Part shown: in pieces, positions 11,051-20,679 of the stretch
Layout of the letters: every line of letters starts with the position of its first letter
Numbering within the stretch: position 1 is the stretch's first letter
The notes under the pieces: model-generated
Told to the model about the DNA's origin: nothing
The model's input: only the letters and a program-made list of their open reading frames with translations
Databases searched by the model: none
Assembly (NCBI RefSeq): GCF_040802235.1
Contig: NW_027332181.1
Location: forward strand, 434,001 to 498,000
Length of the DNA: 64,000 nt
Source of the DNA: Manis javanica
Taxonomy: Eukaryota > Chordata > Mammalia > Pholidota > Manidae
Direction: 5' to 3'
Translations under genes and position numbers: made by a program

Positions 11051-12101
11051 AGAGTGAGCCGGCAGCGAGGGGCAGAGGTGGGGTGTGGGCTGGGAAGGCT
11101 GGTTCCAGCAGGGGCCCATGTCTTCACTTTGCAACAGTGTTAATAGTGAAAGTGCAAATAAGAGATTCAAACCCGGCCAGGTTGATGAGGTGCTGCCAGT
11201 AAATAATGCTGAAGTGCCAGATGTCATCAGGCAGTTCTGATGAGACCGGACAGTAAGCTCTTCATCACATCCCAGCCGAAGAGAGGAAGGTCTTCCTTTT
11301 GAACCGGGTAACACAATGAATGAATGAGCTTCCATTTTCATCTCCAAGCGAGGAAAAGCAATAATAGATTCTGCCTCCTCATCCTTTTCTATAATGAAGG
11401 CAAACAAACCAAAAAACTACTCTATCTTCTGAATGAAGGGAGAACAGATTAGAAATGAATTCTAGTATGTGAGCTGGAAAAATCTACCAGATGCATTTAT
11501 TTTCTCTCTCTCCCTCTGTCTGGCTGAGAAAGGCAGCAGGGTCTTTCCAAGCACTCGACCCTTTAAGTCAGTGGCTATGACACACTTTGAAGTACTTTAT
11601 GATCGCAAGGGCTTGTGATGATAAATACATGAGGCTTAATGGGTGGCAGAAACAAATGCCATCTGTGACACTGTGACACAGATACAAAACGGGTTAAGCC
11701 AAACTCCACTGAAGGTAGATGGGTAAATAAGGACTGTCCTAAATAAGGCTGGGACTTCCTTTACAGTAGCCAATGCCATACCTTTTCTTTGTCTCCTGTG
11801 TCTCCTTTTAGTTAAGACTTCTGAAAAGCATCCATTGCCTTAAAAGAAAAGGCATCACCAAAGCCTTGGGGCTGGGGAGAAGGAAAAAAGAAAAGCCCAC
11901 CAACCATGAGATGTTCCAGCAGCTTAGGACTTAGCTAATGGTCTAAGTTTTGACATACACACTCCACCCTTGGCGTGCTGCTGATACTGAGCACTGCCCA
12001 GCCCATTGCAAAGAGCTAGTCAGACCCACTGCTCCCCAGTTCCTTCTTTGAATGCTCATACTGAGCCGAGCTTTCTCTCATTGTCTGCCACTTCCAATCA
12101 G
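11051..12101. other. Intronic sequence, no recognised element
   Basis: The longest open frame (132 codons, - strand, 11009-11407) has no family motif and overlaps the MIR. No gene is supported. The polypyrimidine tract and AG at 12090-12101 belong to the following exon. Confidence 0.5.
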
Positions 12102-12278
12102 GTAAAGTCAGCATGCTAACAAACCGCTCCGCAGTTTGGGTTGCCATAGAAACATCCACTTGTCAGGTGGAACTAGAGCTGGCCCCTGCTGTGGAGATCC
12201 CCACCTCCTGGTCCGGGAAAGCCCAGTGGCCGCCTTGTCTGAAGCGCTGGCCTTCTCCAGAGAGTGGAGTGCATCAAG
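12102..12278 (+). pseudogene. MAB21L3: MAB21L3 exon carrying a -2 deletion near its end
   Basis: The exon follows 'cttccaatcag' and ends before 'gtatgg'. Entering in phase 1 it reads [20 protein letters not shown] and then a family-like stretch through [15 protein letters not shown] to CLKRWPSPE. The usual family continuation (a V-E-x-I-K type run before the next exon's SxGF) is lost because a GA-repeat at about 12258-12264 appears two bases short. The exon is 177 nt and ends in phase 1, while the next exon opens in phase 0, so the mismatch is visible without any reference. Continuing out of frame would not recover the MAB21L3 C-terminus. Confidence 0.87.
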
Positions 12279-12388
12279 GTATGGGTCGGCAGGCCCCAGG
12301 TCAGCAGAGCAGAGGCGCTCACAGCTTAACCAGCTGGGGCATCACTGACTGCCAACTGGCAATGGAAGGAAAACAGCTTTCCCTAGAT

Positions 12389-12565
12389 CAGTGGTTCTCA
12401 AAGTGCAGGCCCCAGAACTTGCAGCAGCTCCTGTCAGCCTATTAGGAATTCAGGTTCCTGGGTCCTACTCTGGACCTACTGAATGAAACCGAGTGGGCAG
12501 GGCCCAGAAATCTGAGTATTAAAAGCTCCAGGTGATTCTCGTTGGGCTCAATTTGGAGAACCGGT
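12389..12565 (+). mobile_element. MER5A-like hAT-Charlie element
   Basis: Complete non-autonomous hAT fossil with inverted termini: it begins CAGTGGTTCTCA and ends GGAGAACCGGTG. The interior carries 'cctgggtcctactctggacc' and 'cagggcccagaaatctgagt'. The flanking octamers ccctagat and cccgaggg agree at 5 of 8 positions, as expected of an eroded 8-bp target duplication. It lies in the short intron between two MAB21L3 exons. Confidence 0.85.
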
Positions 12566-12767
12566 GCCCGAGGGAAAGCAGACACGGCCTCTCCAAGTAC
12601 GTGCGCAAGTGCAAGGTTGCTTGCCCCGAGGTGCCCTCCGTGTCCCCTGTGAGATGGACTGCCTTCCCGGTGGCGGGGGCCCCAGACTAGTGGACTGCTT
12701 TGGAGGTGGCTTTCTACTCTAGCAAGCATCGTCCTTCTCGTCTCCCCGCTGTCTTCCTCTGCTTCAG

Positions 12768-12962
12768 TCTTTGGGGTTTGCCTTGCTGGACTGTTCCAGT
12801 TACCACTGGCAGCTGAGCTTCCTGCAGGCAGAGCAGGTGCTGCTGGAGCAGCTGGATGAGGACGAGGGCTGCCGCAGGAGATGTTTTCAGGCCATGAGGC
12901 AGATGAAGGAGGATGTCTGGTGTCCAGGGAAGAGGCCTGTTATCACATCCCACCATCTGCAG
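12768..12962 (+). pseudogene. MAB21L3: MAB21L3 exon, intact
   Basis: The exon follows 'tcctctgcttcag' and ends 'catctgcag' before 'gtgagt'. It is 195 nt, phase 0 to phase 0, with no stop. It encodes the helical C-lobe typical of Mab21 proteins: [18 protein letters not shown], then [19 protein letters not shown], then the [14 protein letters not shown] block. The family hallmark 'GCRRRC' and the 'ITSHHLQ' segment that joins the next exon are both present. It is conserved but lies downstream of both frame breaks. Confidence 0.92.
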
Positions 12963-13269
12963 GTGAGTGTAGGCTGCGGGCCATCCAGGGAGGCTGGGGT
13001 TCTTGGTCCCCTCTGTAGGACCAGGTCAGAGCAACTCAGAACAGGGGTGTTAGTGATGAGCTCAGGATGGGGCTCTACTATCCTCATTTGCCATCCTGCA
13101 AATTACCACTCAGTATAGAGATGCATAAGCCCGGACTACAAGTGTATGCACGACACCCCTGCCCAGGCGAGCAGCCTCCTCCTCTTCCCTTCCCTTACCC
13201 ACTTGCCTTCTTTTTCTTTTTGTTCTTTTCTCATTCCCTCTTTTTCTTCTTTCTCTGCCTCTCTCTCAC

Positions 13270-13420
13270 TGTCTTTCCAATCTGCTTCATTCTGCAAACC
13301 AACATGTGTGCCCACTCTGTGCCAGATACCTGCTGAGATTCAGAGGTGAATTACATATGGTCTCTGCCCTTGAGAAACCTACACTCTGGTGAAATCTCGT
13401 GAGTTGCTCAAACCTTGGAG
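13270..13420 (-). repeat. L2 3' end
   Basis: Reversed L2 tail: 'gtgtgcccactctgtgccag' followed by 'ggtctctgcccttgagaaac' and 'ctacactctggtg'. Confidence 0.7.
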
Positions 13421-13649
13421 GAATTCATGTTCTTTCTGGTGTTATGACTCAGTCCCCACTGCAGCCCACGTGCAGCCACTCATGCACACACACACTCAGC
13501 ACAGGGCAAACCAGGAAATGCTCAGATTTCCACAGGAGCATTGTGGCAAATCTGAGCTTCCGGGCTCCAGATCACAGGGCAAGGATTTCCCCTCGCTCTG
13601 CCAGCACCTGTCTCCTTTTGCCCCAAACCCAAATTATACATTCAGGAGT

Positions 13650-13810
13650 GCCTTCACTCAGCAAATGTTTACTAGGGGCCAGACCTGCCCCTGCCGTGTG
13701 CGCTGCACCTGGAGGTACCAGGTGAACAATCACAGACGTATTCCTGCTATCATGGAGCTCATGGTCTGCAGGGGAGCAGATGTTGGTCAAAGGGTCCCAC
13801 AAGTGCAGTG
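13650..13810 (-). repeat. L2 3' end
   Basis: Second reversed L2 tail: 'cactcagcaaatgtttacta', then 'catggagctcatggtctgca'. The 208-codon open frame spanning 13389-14015 is an accidental frame through this and the previous fragment. Confidence 0.7.
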
Positions 13811-14149
13811 GGGAGCATCAGGGAGAGCTGCTGCATTCTGTGAGGGCTCAAGGCAGCAGAACCTGATCTGGACTGGGACAGCACTCCTTGCCTTCAATCA
13901 CATTCCCAACTCCTCTTTCTCAAATTTCCGACCACACATGGTGAACTGGGCATTCACAGGACACCATGTGCAGCACACGGGGGATCCAGACTCACAGAAA
14001 ACAGCCCAAGCCTAGCTAATATCTGTCGGGGAGCTTTAGCCCCTCTCTCACACCATCTGCTACGCAGGGGTCACAGGTCTCTGGGGTAGCCACCTGTCTG
14101 TGTGATGCCTTCGTTGCATGCTCCTACTTGTGCCCCTCTCATTTAGTGG

Positions 14150-14300
14150 ACAAGCATCTTCCAGCTCCATGTTGCTCTTTCAGCTCTGAAGTAAGTTATT
14201 TAAAGGCAACTGCTACTGAACACTTACATCTCTCCCAGTGCTTTGTACATAGCAGTTACTCGGTAAATATTTGTTGATCAAAGGAATGAATGAATAACTT
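14150..14300 (+). repeat. L2 3' end
   Basis: Forward L2 tail with 'ctttgtacatagcagttact', 'cggtaaatatttgttga' and a short AATG terminus. Confidence 0.75.
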
Positions 14301-15535
14301 CATATCTTATTTAACCTTTTTTCCCACAAAATCCTTAGTCTTTGCTTTGCTTTCTTATCTTCCCTAATAACCTGTCCTCCCTGACCTGTCCAAGAATCAG
14401 TTAACATCTCACTTATACATACAGAGGCCTCTCTCCAGAGTTTCAACATTCTCAACATGTCCCCGAACATCTTCCCCTAAAATCACACACCTGTTCTCCT
14501 TGATCGAGGGCATGAGCTTCCTGCAGATAGTCTAATTCATTCGGTGGATTTAGCTTCTTGCTTGCTTACCTTTCTATAGGCCACACTAGGCAGAGTCAGA
14601 GTGAGATACAAATTCCAGTCTGTCTCATAGTAAAGCCCCCTAACGTTAACCACTGACTTCATTGCTTCCCAATTAAGATGGATGGAAACAGTGACATTAA
14701 GTGGCATGAATATTTTAGGCAAGATTGAAAAGGGCCACCAAGGGCCTCCCGGCCCCTGACTGATCACAGAAATGCATACACCATAAGATTTACTTTTATT
14801 CCAGTGGCTTCTCAATCACTTAGAGGATTTTAAGGCAACTTTTTCAATTGAAGTTGCCTACGGGGCACAGTAGAATTGGGCATTCTCAAGAATGGGCATG
14901 TATAAAGAGGGTTATTTGTTGAGAAGGGTGACATGAGCAGAAACAGCACACCTTGGCTTTCCTCTGGTCCCCAACCCTTGGCCCAAGAGCAGAATGTTCT
15001 CACATCTAGACACTGGGCTGGCCATGGCTGATGACTCTATGGTGTTAGAACACCAGCACCTTTTTTTTTTGAGTGTGCAGGATCCTTGCGAAGGCTTTAG
15101 TCTGAGGGAACGCAGAAAGGATTGGGTTGCAAAACAGCCTCAGGAAGGATGTGCCTGTCAGGTCACCTCCCCTTACGTCTGACACTGTCTGATGAGGTCT
15201 TTCTCTCCTCCCCAAAGCAATTTCCCATGAAGCATGGGATTGCTTCCATGATTGGCTCCTTTATTCCTACAACCACGCAAAGGCACAGAGGCTTGATTAT
15301 ATATAATAGACTTAACTGTTTTGGTTTGCTTAGGGAAATAAAAGCTCAACTACAAGAGGAATTAATACAATTTTTTGTAGGTAGGTTATCTTGACTAGTG
15401 CAAAATTACTGCCAACTCACTTACTCAACCCATATAATCTAAATAAAAACATATTCAGTAGCTTGCTGTGAACCTAAAACTCCTCTGTTACTTTTTAGTA
15501 AAGACTGTTTTAAAAAGAGTCAACAGCTAAACCAT
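14301..15535. other. Intronic sequence, no clear feature
   Basis: No exon-like open frame with family similarity. A short poly-T at 15061-15070 is the only simple sequence. Confidence 0.45.
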
Positions 15536-15539
15536 AACA

Positions 15540-17060
15540 TTAATTATTTCATTTAGTCAATAAATGTTTGTTGACTTCTCTCATGGGCCAGTTCCTCTTT
15601 TGGGTGCTACTAACATTAGAGTGATTATAGGTATAGTCCTCTGCTCTCATGAAGTTTACAGTCTAGTAGGGGATCACAGAAATAAACATAAAAATGACCA
15701 CTGCTGTGATCGTTGCTACTTATGAGAAGTACATGTTGAAGAGAGTGTTCAATGGGAGTCATAGAGGAATTCGACCTGATGGATGCGTTTCCTGGGCCAG
15801 TGGGGGAGGAAGTGTGCTCCCTGAGAAGGAGTCAGATGTGAAAGGCCCTGTGGTGAAAGAGGGCATGCATGAGGCCGGTGTGGCTGGAGGAGTGCAGGAG
15901 GGAACACAGCGCAAGACAAGGACAGAGACAAGGGTAGGGACCAACACATGTTTAACCAACAATGGGAAGACAAGAAACCCAGATGTGTACCTCAGAATGA
16001 TCATGTTGGCTGTAGTGTGATGGTGACAGGATAGTCACAAGAAGAGATGCAGCCTGGTTAGACGGTTGTCACAGAGGTCCAGGGGAGATGGAAGAGAAGG
16101 GTGATATTGGAGATGAAAGTAAGTGGGTAGATTTGGGAAATACTCAGAATTGGCAAGACTTGACTGTAGGTGTGAAGCAGGGGGATGACTCCCAGGTTTG
16201 TATCTTGCATAACTAGGTGTATAAGCAACTCTGGGGGCAGACCAGGTTGTGGGCAAGGCTGTGAGTTCAGTTGGGACATATTGACTGAGATAACAGATTT
16301 CCAAGAGATACTGAGTAAGAAGTTCAGGAGAGAAGTCTGGGCTGGAGAAAGAAAATTGCAGAACGCCTGTATTTAGTGGGGATTAGAGCTGCTGTTGTGG
16401 AAGAAGACAGTGAGAGGAGAAGAGAGTCTGGTACTGAGCCTCCAAAACTCCACACTTGAGAGGCAGGCAAAGGGAACAATATGCCGAGGAGTAGCCATAG
16501 TCCCAGAGAAACCCAGAAAGCATGATACGGCCTGGAAGCCAAGTGAAGAATGACTCAAGAAAAAGGGTTTGGGTGGGATAATCAGATTCTTCCAGAAGTC
16601 AGGTAAGGTGAAACCTGGAAAAGGCTTTTTGGATTAAACAACATGGCCAGTGCACCTTAGGGAGAACAGCTTTTGAGGACTGATGGCAGAAGAATCTCTA
16701 TCAGGGAACTGGAGGAGAGGAAATGATGACATATAATTGAGATGTTTCTTGATTTTGTGGAGAGCTGAGAGGGCAGGAAGACTGGGATTGGGTGAGCAGG
16801 AGAGCTTTGAACAGGTTTAAAGCCAGGGAGGAAGAGGGAAGTCAATCACATACAGCTCCCGGAAGGAGAGGTCCAGAGCTCTCCAGAGGGACTCACCCAA
16901 TTGGGAGGAGTAGCGAATGCAGAGAGGAAGAGAGAAAGATGTCCATGCAGGCAGGACTGTATGGTTTGCAGGCATGAGGGTTTCCATTCTCCCCATAAAG
17001 TAGGAGGCAAAGGCATCTGCCACGGATCGCAGATTTAAGGAGAGTGTCAATCATTGGAAA
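15540..17060 (-). repeat. Long L2 fragment
   Basis: Reversed L2 from its 3' tail inward: 'caataaatgtttgttgactt', 'catgaagtttacagtctagt', then purine-rich blocks such as 'agaaggagtcagatgtgaaa', 'caggatagtcacaagaagag' and 'aagtcaggtaaggtgaaacc'. All open frames inside are fossil shadows. It occupies most of the last MAB21L3 intron. Confidence 0.7.
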
Positions 17061-17267
17061 TATCAGTGCAGAGAGAATAAACTAACACAGGTATAGGAGA
17101 CCAGCAGGGCAAGGCTGAGAGTCACCTGAGGTCAAGCATCAGGAGCTCACGGCAGAACCAGCTTGCCCCAGGTGACTCCTTTCTCCCTCCTTCCAAGTCC
17201 ATGTAAGCTCAATATATTGTCCTCAGTGGCCCAGAACAATGTCTGACACCACCTCTTCCCTCCACAG

Positions 17268-17501
17268 ACAGTGCTCTTTTGGACTTGTGAGAAATATCCC
17301 CGCTTGAAGGACTGGCAGATCTTCAACAAAGCATTCCTGCGCCTGGTGAGGAAGCTGCACAAATGCGTGAGCCAGCACTTTCTGAAACACTATTTCGTGC
17401 GAAAGAGCAACCTCCTTCAATATGCCAACTCAGGTGAGTTGGACACTGTGGCCCAGAAACTGGCCTCCTTCCTTAAGAACCCCCACATCAGCCTGCCCTG
17501 A
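17268..17501 (+). pseudogene. MAB21L3: MAB21L3 terminal coding exon, intact with stop codon
   Basis: The exon follows 'cttccctccacag', enters in phase 0 and runs 77 codons to TGA at 17499-17501. It reads [19 protein letters not shown], then [19 protein letters not shown], and ends [16 protein letters not shown]. The 'LFWTCEKYP' and '[14 protein letters not shown]' segments match the Mab21 C-terminal signature ('LLYECEKHP' and 'CLQCRRCPHYFLP' in MAB21L1). A GGTGAG inside the exon at about 17433 resembles a donor, but the reading continues through it to the family's natural end. Confidence 0.92.
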
Positions 17502-18470
17502 GGCTCCCCTGCCCAGAACTCTCTTGGACATTTCATTCTGGTTTGACCTCGTTCATTCTCTGTGGATTGTTCCTAGGCAGATGCCAGGATCCTGCCTAGG
17601 AGAGAAGCAACATGCAGCAGGGGAAATTACATCCACACAGTGATACTTAAGGGAGGAAATCTGCTTCAAGATGTCTGAATCAGGCCTCCCTGGAGCCAAG
17701 CAAGCATCTCTAGCTACCTCTTTTGGGGACGGCTCTCATCAAGCCCCTGCAAGCCATAGATTCTGAACCAACGACAGCTCTGAATTTATTTTCCTTTGCT
17801 CAGGCTCCGATTGTTTGAAGGGAGGTTGGAGACAAGAACCCTTTGAACAAACAGTAAAATGGACATGGGCTTACCTGATGGGGATGACACCCAAAACAGA
17901 TAAATAGACAGGATTATTACAAATTGTAGCAAGTGCCCTGAAGGAACAGGATACTGAAATAGAGCCACAGATCCTTGAAGGCTGAAAATGCAAGCAGCTG
18001 AAGGGGAAGGAAAAGGGGCCAAGGGCAGACTTGGAGGGGCTGGCATGAGTCAGATCACTTGGCTTTGTAAAGCTGGTAAGGAATTTGTATTTTATTCTAA
18101 AATCAAACGTGTGACATTTGGCCTCTTCTGGAGCAGAAGGGTATCATTATCATGATCTGATTTGCATTTTAAGTGCCTGTTCTAGTGGCTGCATAAAAGG
18201 GGCCTGGGGAACCACCCAAGAGCATGAAGGCCCTTGAGCTCATGCATTTTGAATTTCACTGAGGACCTCAGTGCCATACACCCAGTGCAGTATATTAGCC
18301 AGGAATTCTAGATGTTCTTAGGGAGATCAGTAGTTTATTCTGGTGCTTGTTTATGCTTCTCAACTCAAAGGAATCCTTTATTAGAACATGTTCCCCCAAA
18401 ATATAACAGTGAAATTCCCAAAAGCATGAACTGATTTTTTTTTTCAAGAAAAGTCACATTTAAAAATAAA
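17502..18470 (+). other. Presumed MAB21L3 3' UTR and downstream DNA
   Basis: This follows the natural stop codon. The first ~300 bp look unique. About 17990-18200 resembles reversed L2 ('aaggaatttgtattttattc', 'catgatctgatttgcatttt'). A canonical AATAAA lies at 18465-18470 in an A/T-rich setting and could end the transcript, but nothing in the sequence proves its use. Confidence 0.4.
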
Positions 18471-18959
18471 AACAATTACTTTTTCAAAAATACTGTAACC
18501 ACATGATGGAGTCCCTGGTCTGTCACATAGGAAATCATGGTTTCAAAATGTTAGGAAAAACATCCTTCCAAACATACAGTGAATTTATAATTTTTGAAAA
18601 CATGAAATGATAAGCAAACCAGTGTTTTGTTAAGTCATCAAGCTTGCATTCAAATTGTCATATTCTTGGATTTTGAGAAAAATCATTTTTAAAAAGGTGG
18701 TAGATACGTAAGCGTTTTTTTTTTTAATGATGAAACAGCTGAACCAAGTTTTAAAACAGATGTACAGTCACGGAATGCCAAAAACAGTGAAAGCTGACTG
18801 CACCGTTGATTTGAAATGTGTGTATGTATATGAGAGGAGTGAGACTGACACACTCCACAGTCTAATTTCCAGTAAATTCTTCCCACCATTCCCCATGGAG
18901 CTGTGGCTTTCAGGGAAGTGGGGCCACCTGCCAGATGGCCGAGTGTTCCTACTTGCTGG

Positions 18960-18973
18960 CCAGCAGAGGGCAG
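18960..18973 (+). promoter_or_regulatory. CTCF-like core motif
   Basis: CCAGCAGAGGGCAG fits the CTCF core (CCASYAGRKGGCRS) at every position. It is unmethylatable (no CpG) and lies about 1.5 kb downstream of the MAB21L3 stop. The assignment is by motif only. Confidence 0.6.
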
Positions 18974-19441
18974 TGAGAGACTGCGTGTGAGAAGAGCCAG
19001 GGTCTCACCCACACTCCTCAGAGCCCAGCAGGTGTCACCCTCCTTGGCCCATAACTTCAACAGGGAACCAGGGACAGTGGGTTTCAGCTGAAGTTAAACT
19101 GTTGACTTTTCCTGCCATTTTGGCTCACCATCACAGTCTTTCTGCCTAACGCTCAGATTTAAAAAGGGAGCCCATGAGAGGATAGTTCATCTATTCTATT
19201 TCCCAAGACAGATTCCACAACTCTGAAAAACCTGGTAATGTTGCTCCTTTGTTCTGATTGGCTTTTTTGTTTTTCCTCGTCTCCATTCATCTCCAGTCTT
19301 CCAGGCATAGGACTGTTCCATGGTGGGATGGCTGGTGCTCGTCTGCCACCTGGGGTGACTGCATTTGCGCCCCAGCTCTGACACTAACTGCAGGCCCGCA
19401 GGGTTTTCACCCTCTCTCCATCTCCATTTTCTTGTGGGCAT

Positions 19442-19820
19442 TGTGGTGGGCTGAATTGTGCCCCCACAAAATTCATACTTTGAAGCCCTCACCCCCAGTA
19501 CCTCAGAATGTGACTGTTTTTGGAGACTGTGCCCTTAAAGAGGTAATTAAGTTAAAGTTAAAAAAGCAGCCGTTAGGGAACTGTTTTCCCTAATCAGATA
19601 AACTTGATGATGTTCTTAGAAGAGGAAGACACTATGGTCAAAGTGCAAAGAGAAGAGGCTGTCTGCAAGCCCAGGAGAGAGGCTTCAGCAGAAACCAATA
19701 CTGCAGGCACCTTGATCTTGGCCTTTTAGCCTCCCAAAGTGTGAGAAAATATCTGTCTGTTGTTCAAGCCATGTAGTCTGTGGTATTTTGTTATGGCCTC
19801 CCTGGAAAACTTACACAGGC
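19442..19820 (+). mobile_element. ERVL-MaLR solo LTR
   Basis: It begins TGTGGTGGGCTGAATTGTGC, continues 'ttgaagccctcacccccagt' and 'ggagactgtgcccttaaaga', and ends with 'gtagtctgtggtattttgtt' and 'acttacacaggca'. This is an MST/MLT-type LTR in forward orientation, an old fossil with no internal region. Confidence 0.75.
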
Positions 19821-20679
19821 ATCATAAGAGCATATATACCTCATCACTTTGGTTAAGGGAATAAATGGAATAATGGATATAAAAACTTCACTTATTACCT
19901 GCCATGGAGTAACTGTTGAATAAATGTTTGACATTTTAGCCTCCTGCTTCTCATGGCCATTCCTCTGCCTCTGCTATTTCTGATAACTATCCCCATGTAT
20001 AAGTAAAGAGATTAAAAACTCTTACAAGGAGAACATACATAATATCGTACCACAACCCCATAAAGCTGTCTTATCCTTTGTCCCTCTCACTAAAATAGAG
20101 GAAGTATCTCTCCTGATTTCTCCACATGCAATAGACAGATGCTCCCAACTTCTCAGGGACATCTTTACATTTACTTCCTATAGCGTCTCCCACATCCTCC
20201 TGCAACTATCTCCTGCCTCTCTTCTCCCCTTCTCTGTCCAGCTTCCTGAGGTACATGCATCTCCACTGCCTTTGCTCATCACTTTTATTTGTGAAAATAT
20301 CATACATGCAAGGAGTCTGAACGGTTTAAAGAATAATAATGAAATGAACTCGAATATACTCACTAGATAGATTAAAAAACAGTATTTTGCGAGTACTTTA
20401 GAATGCTCCTGTGTACCTCTTCTATTCCCTTTCCCTCCCTCCCTGACATAAATGATCATGATCTCAAATTTGATTGTAGTCATTCTGCTTTTCTTTGTAG
20501 TTTTGCCACCTCCCGTACTTCAGTGAACCTAAGCCCCCAGCAATTAGAAGATGTATTATTTCATGTCTAAGAAAACATCCTGTTAAATGTAATTGCAAGA
20601 CACCACTGATTATAAGCTACATCCCATTTTTAGAGACATTAAAATGTTAAAAGATGTGTTTTAGAATGAACAAAATATG

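Larger units (their letters stand above)
6622..17501 (+). pseudogene. MAB21L3: MAB21L3 locus, frame broken twice (unitary pseudogene or assembly errors)
   Basis: MAB21L3 belongs to the Mab21/cGAS nucleotidyltransferase-fold family; its molecular role is poorly known. Five coding exons are recognised by protein similarity recalled for the mammalian gene, all bounded by AG and GT. The fold's acidic pair (E225 and D227 in human cGAS) aligns with Q and L here ('LAPSQFL'), so catalysis is not expected even in the family, as far as I recall. Summed exon length is 1037 nt. That fits a protein of about 362 residues lacking its first 16 codons once +1, -2 and one in-frame codon difference are counted. 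Two frameshifts of net -1 prevent a full-length product. The first coding exon was not found. Human synteny, from memory, is SLC22A15, MAB21L3, ATP1A1. Intact reading outside the two lesions suggests recent loss, or sequencing error. Confidence 0.88.

Noticed and set aside
13389..14015. 208-codon open frame in a MAB21L3 intron
   Set aside because: It runs through two reversed L2 tails and shows no protein similarity.
17430..17445. GGTGAG in the last MAB21L3 exon as a splice donor
   Set aside because: Reading through it continues the family sequence to its normal C-terminus and stop.
19344..19357. Reverse-orientation CTCF-like 'ctgccacctggggt'
   Set aside because: A key T of the core is replaced by G, making the match too weak to list.
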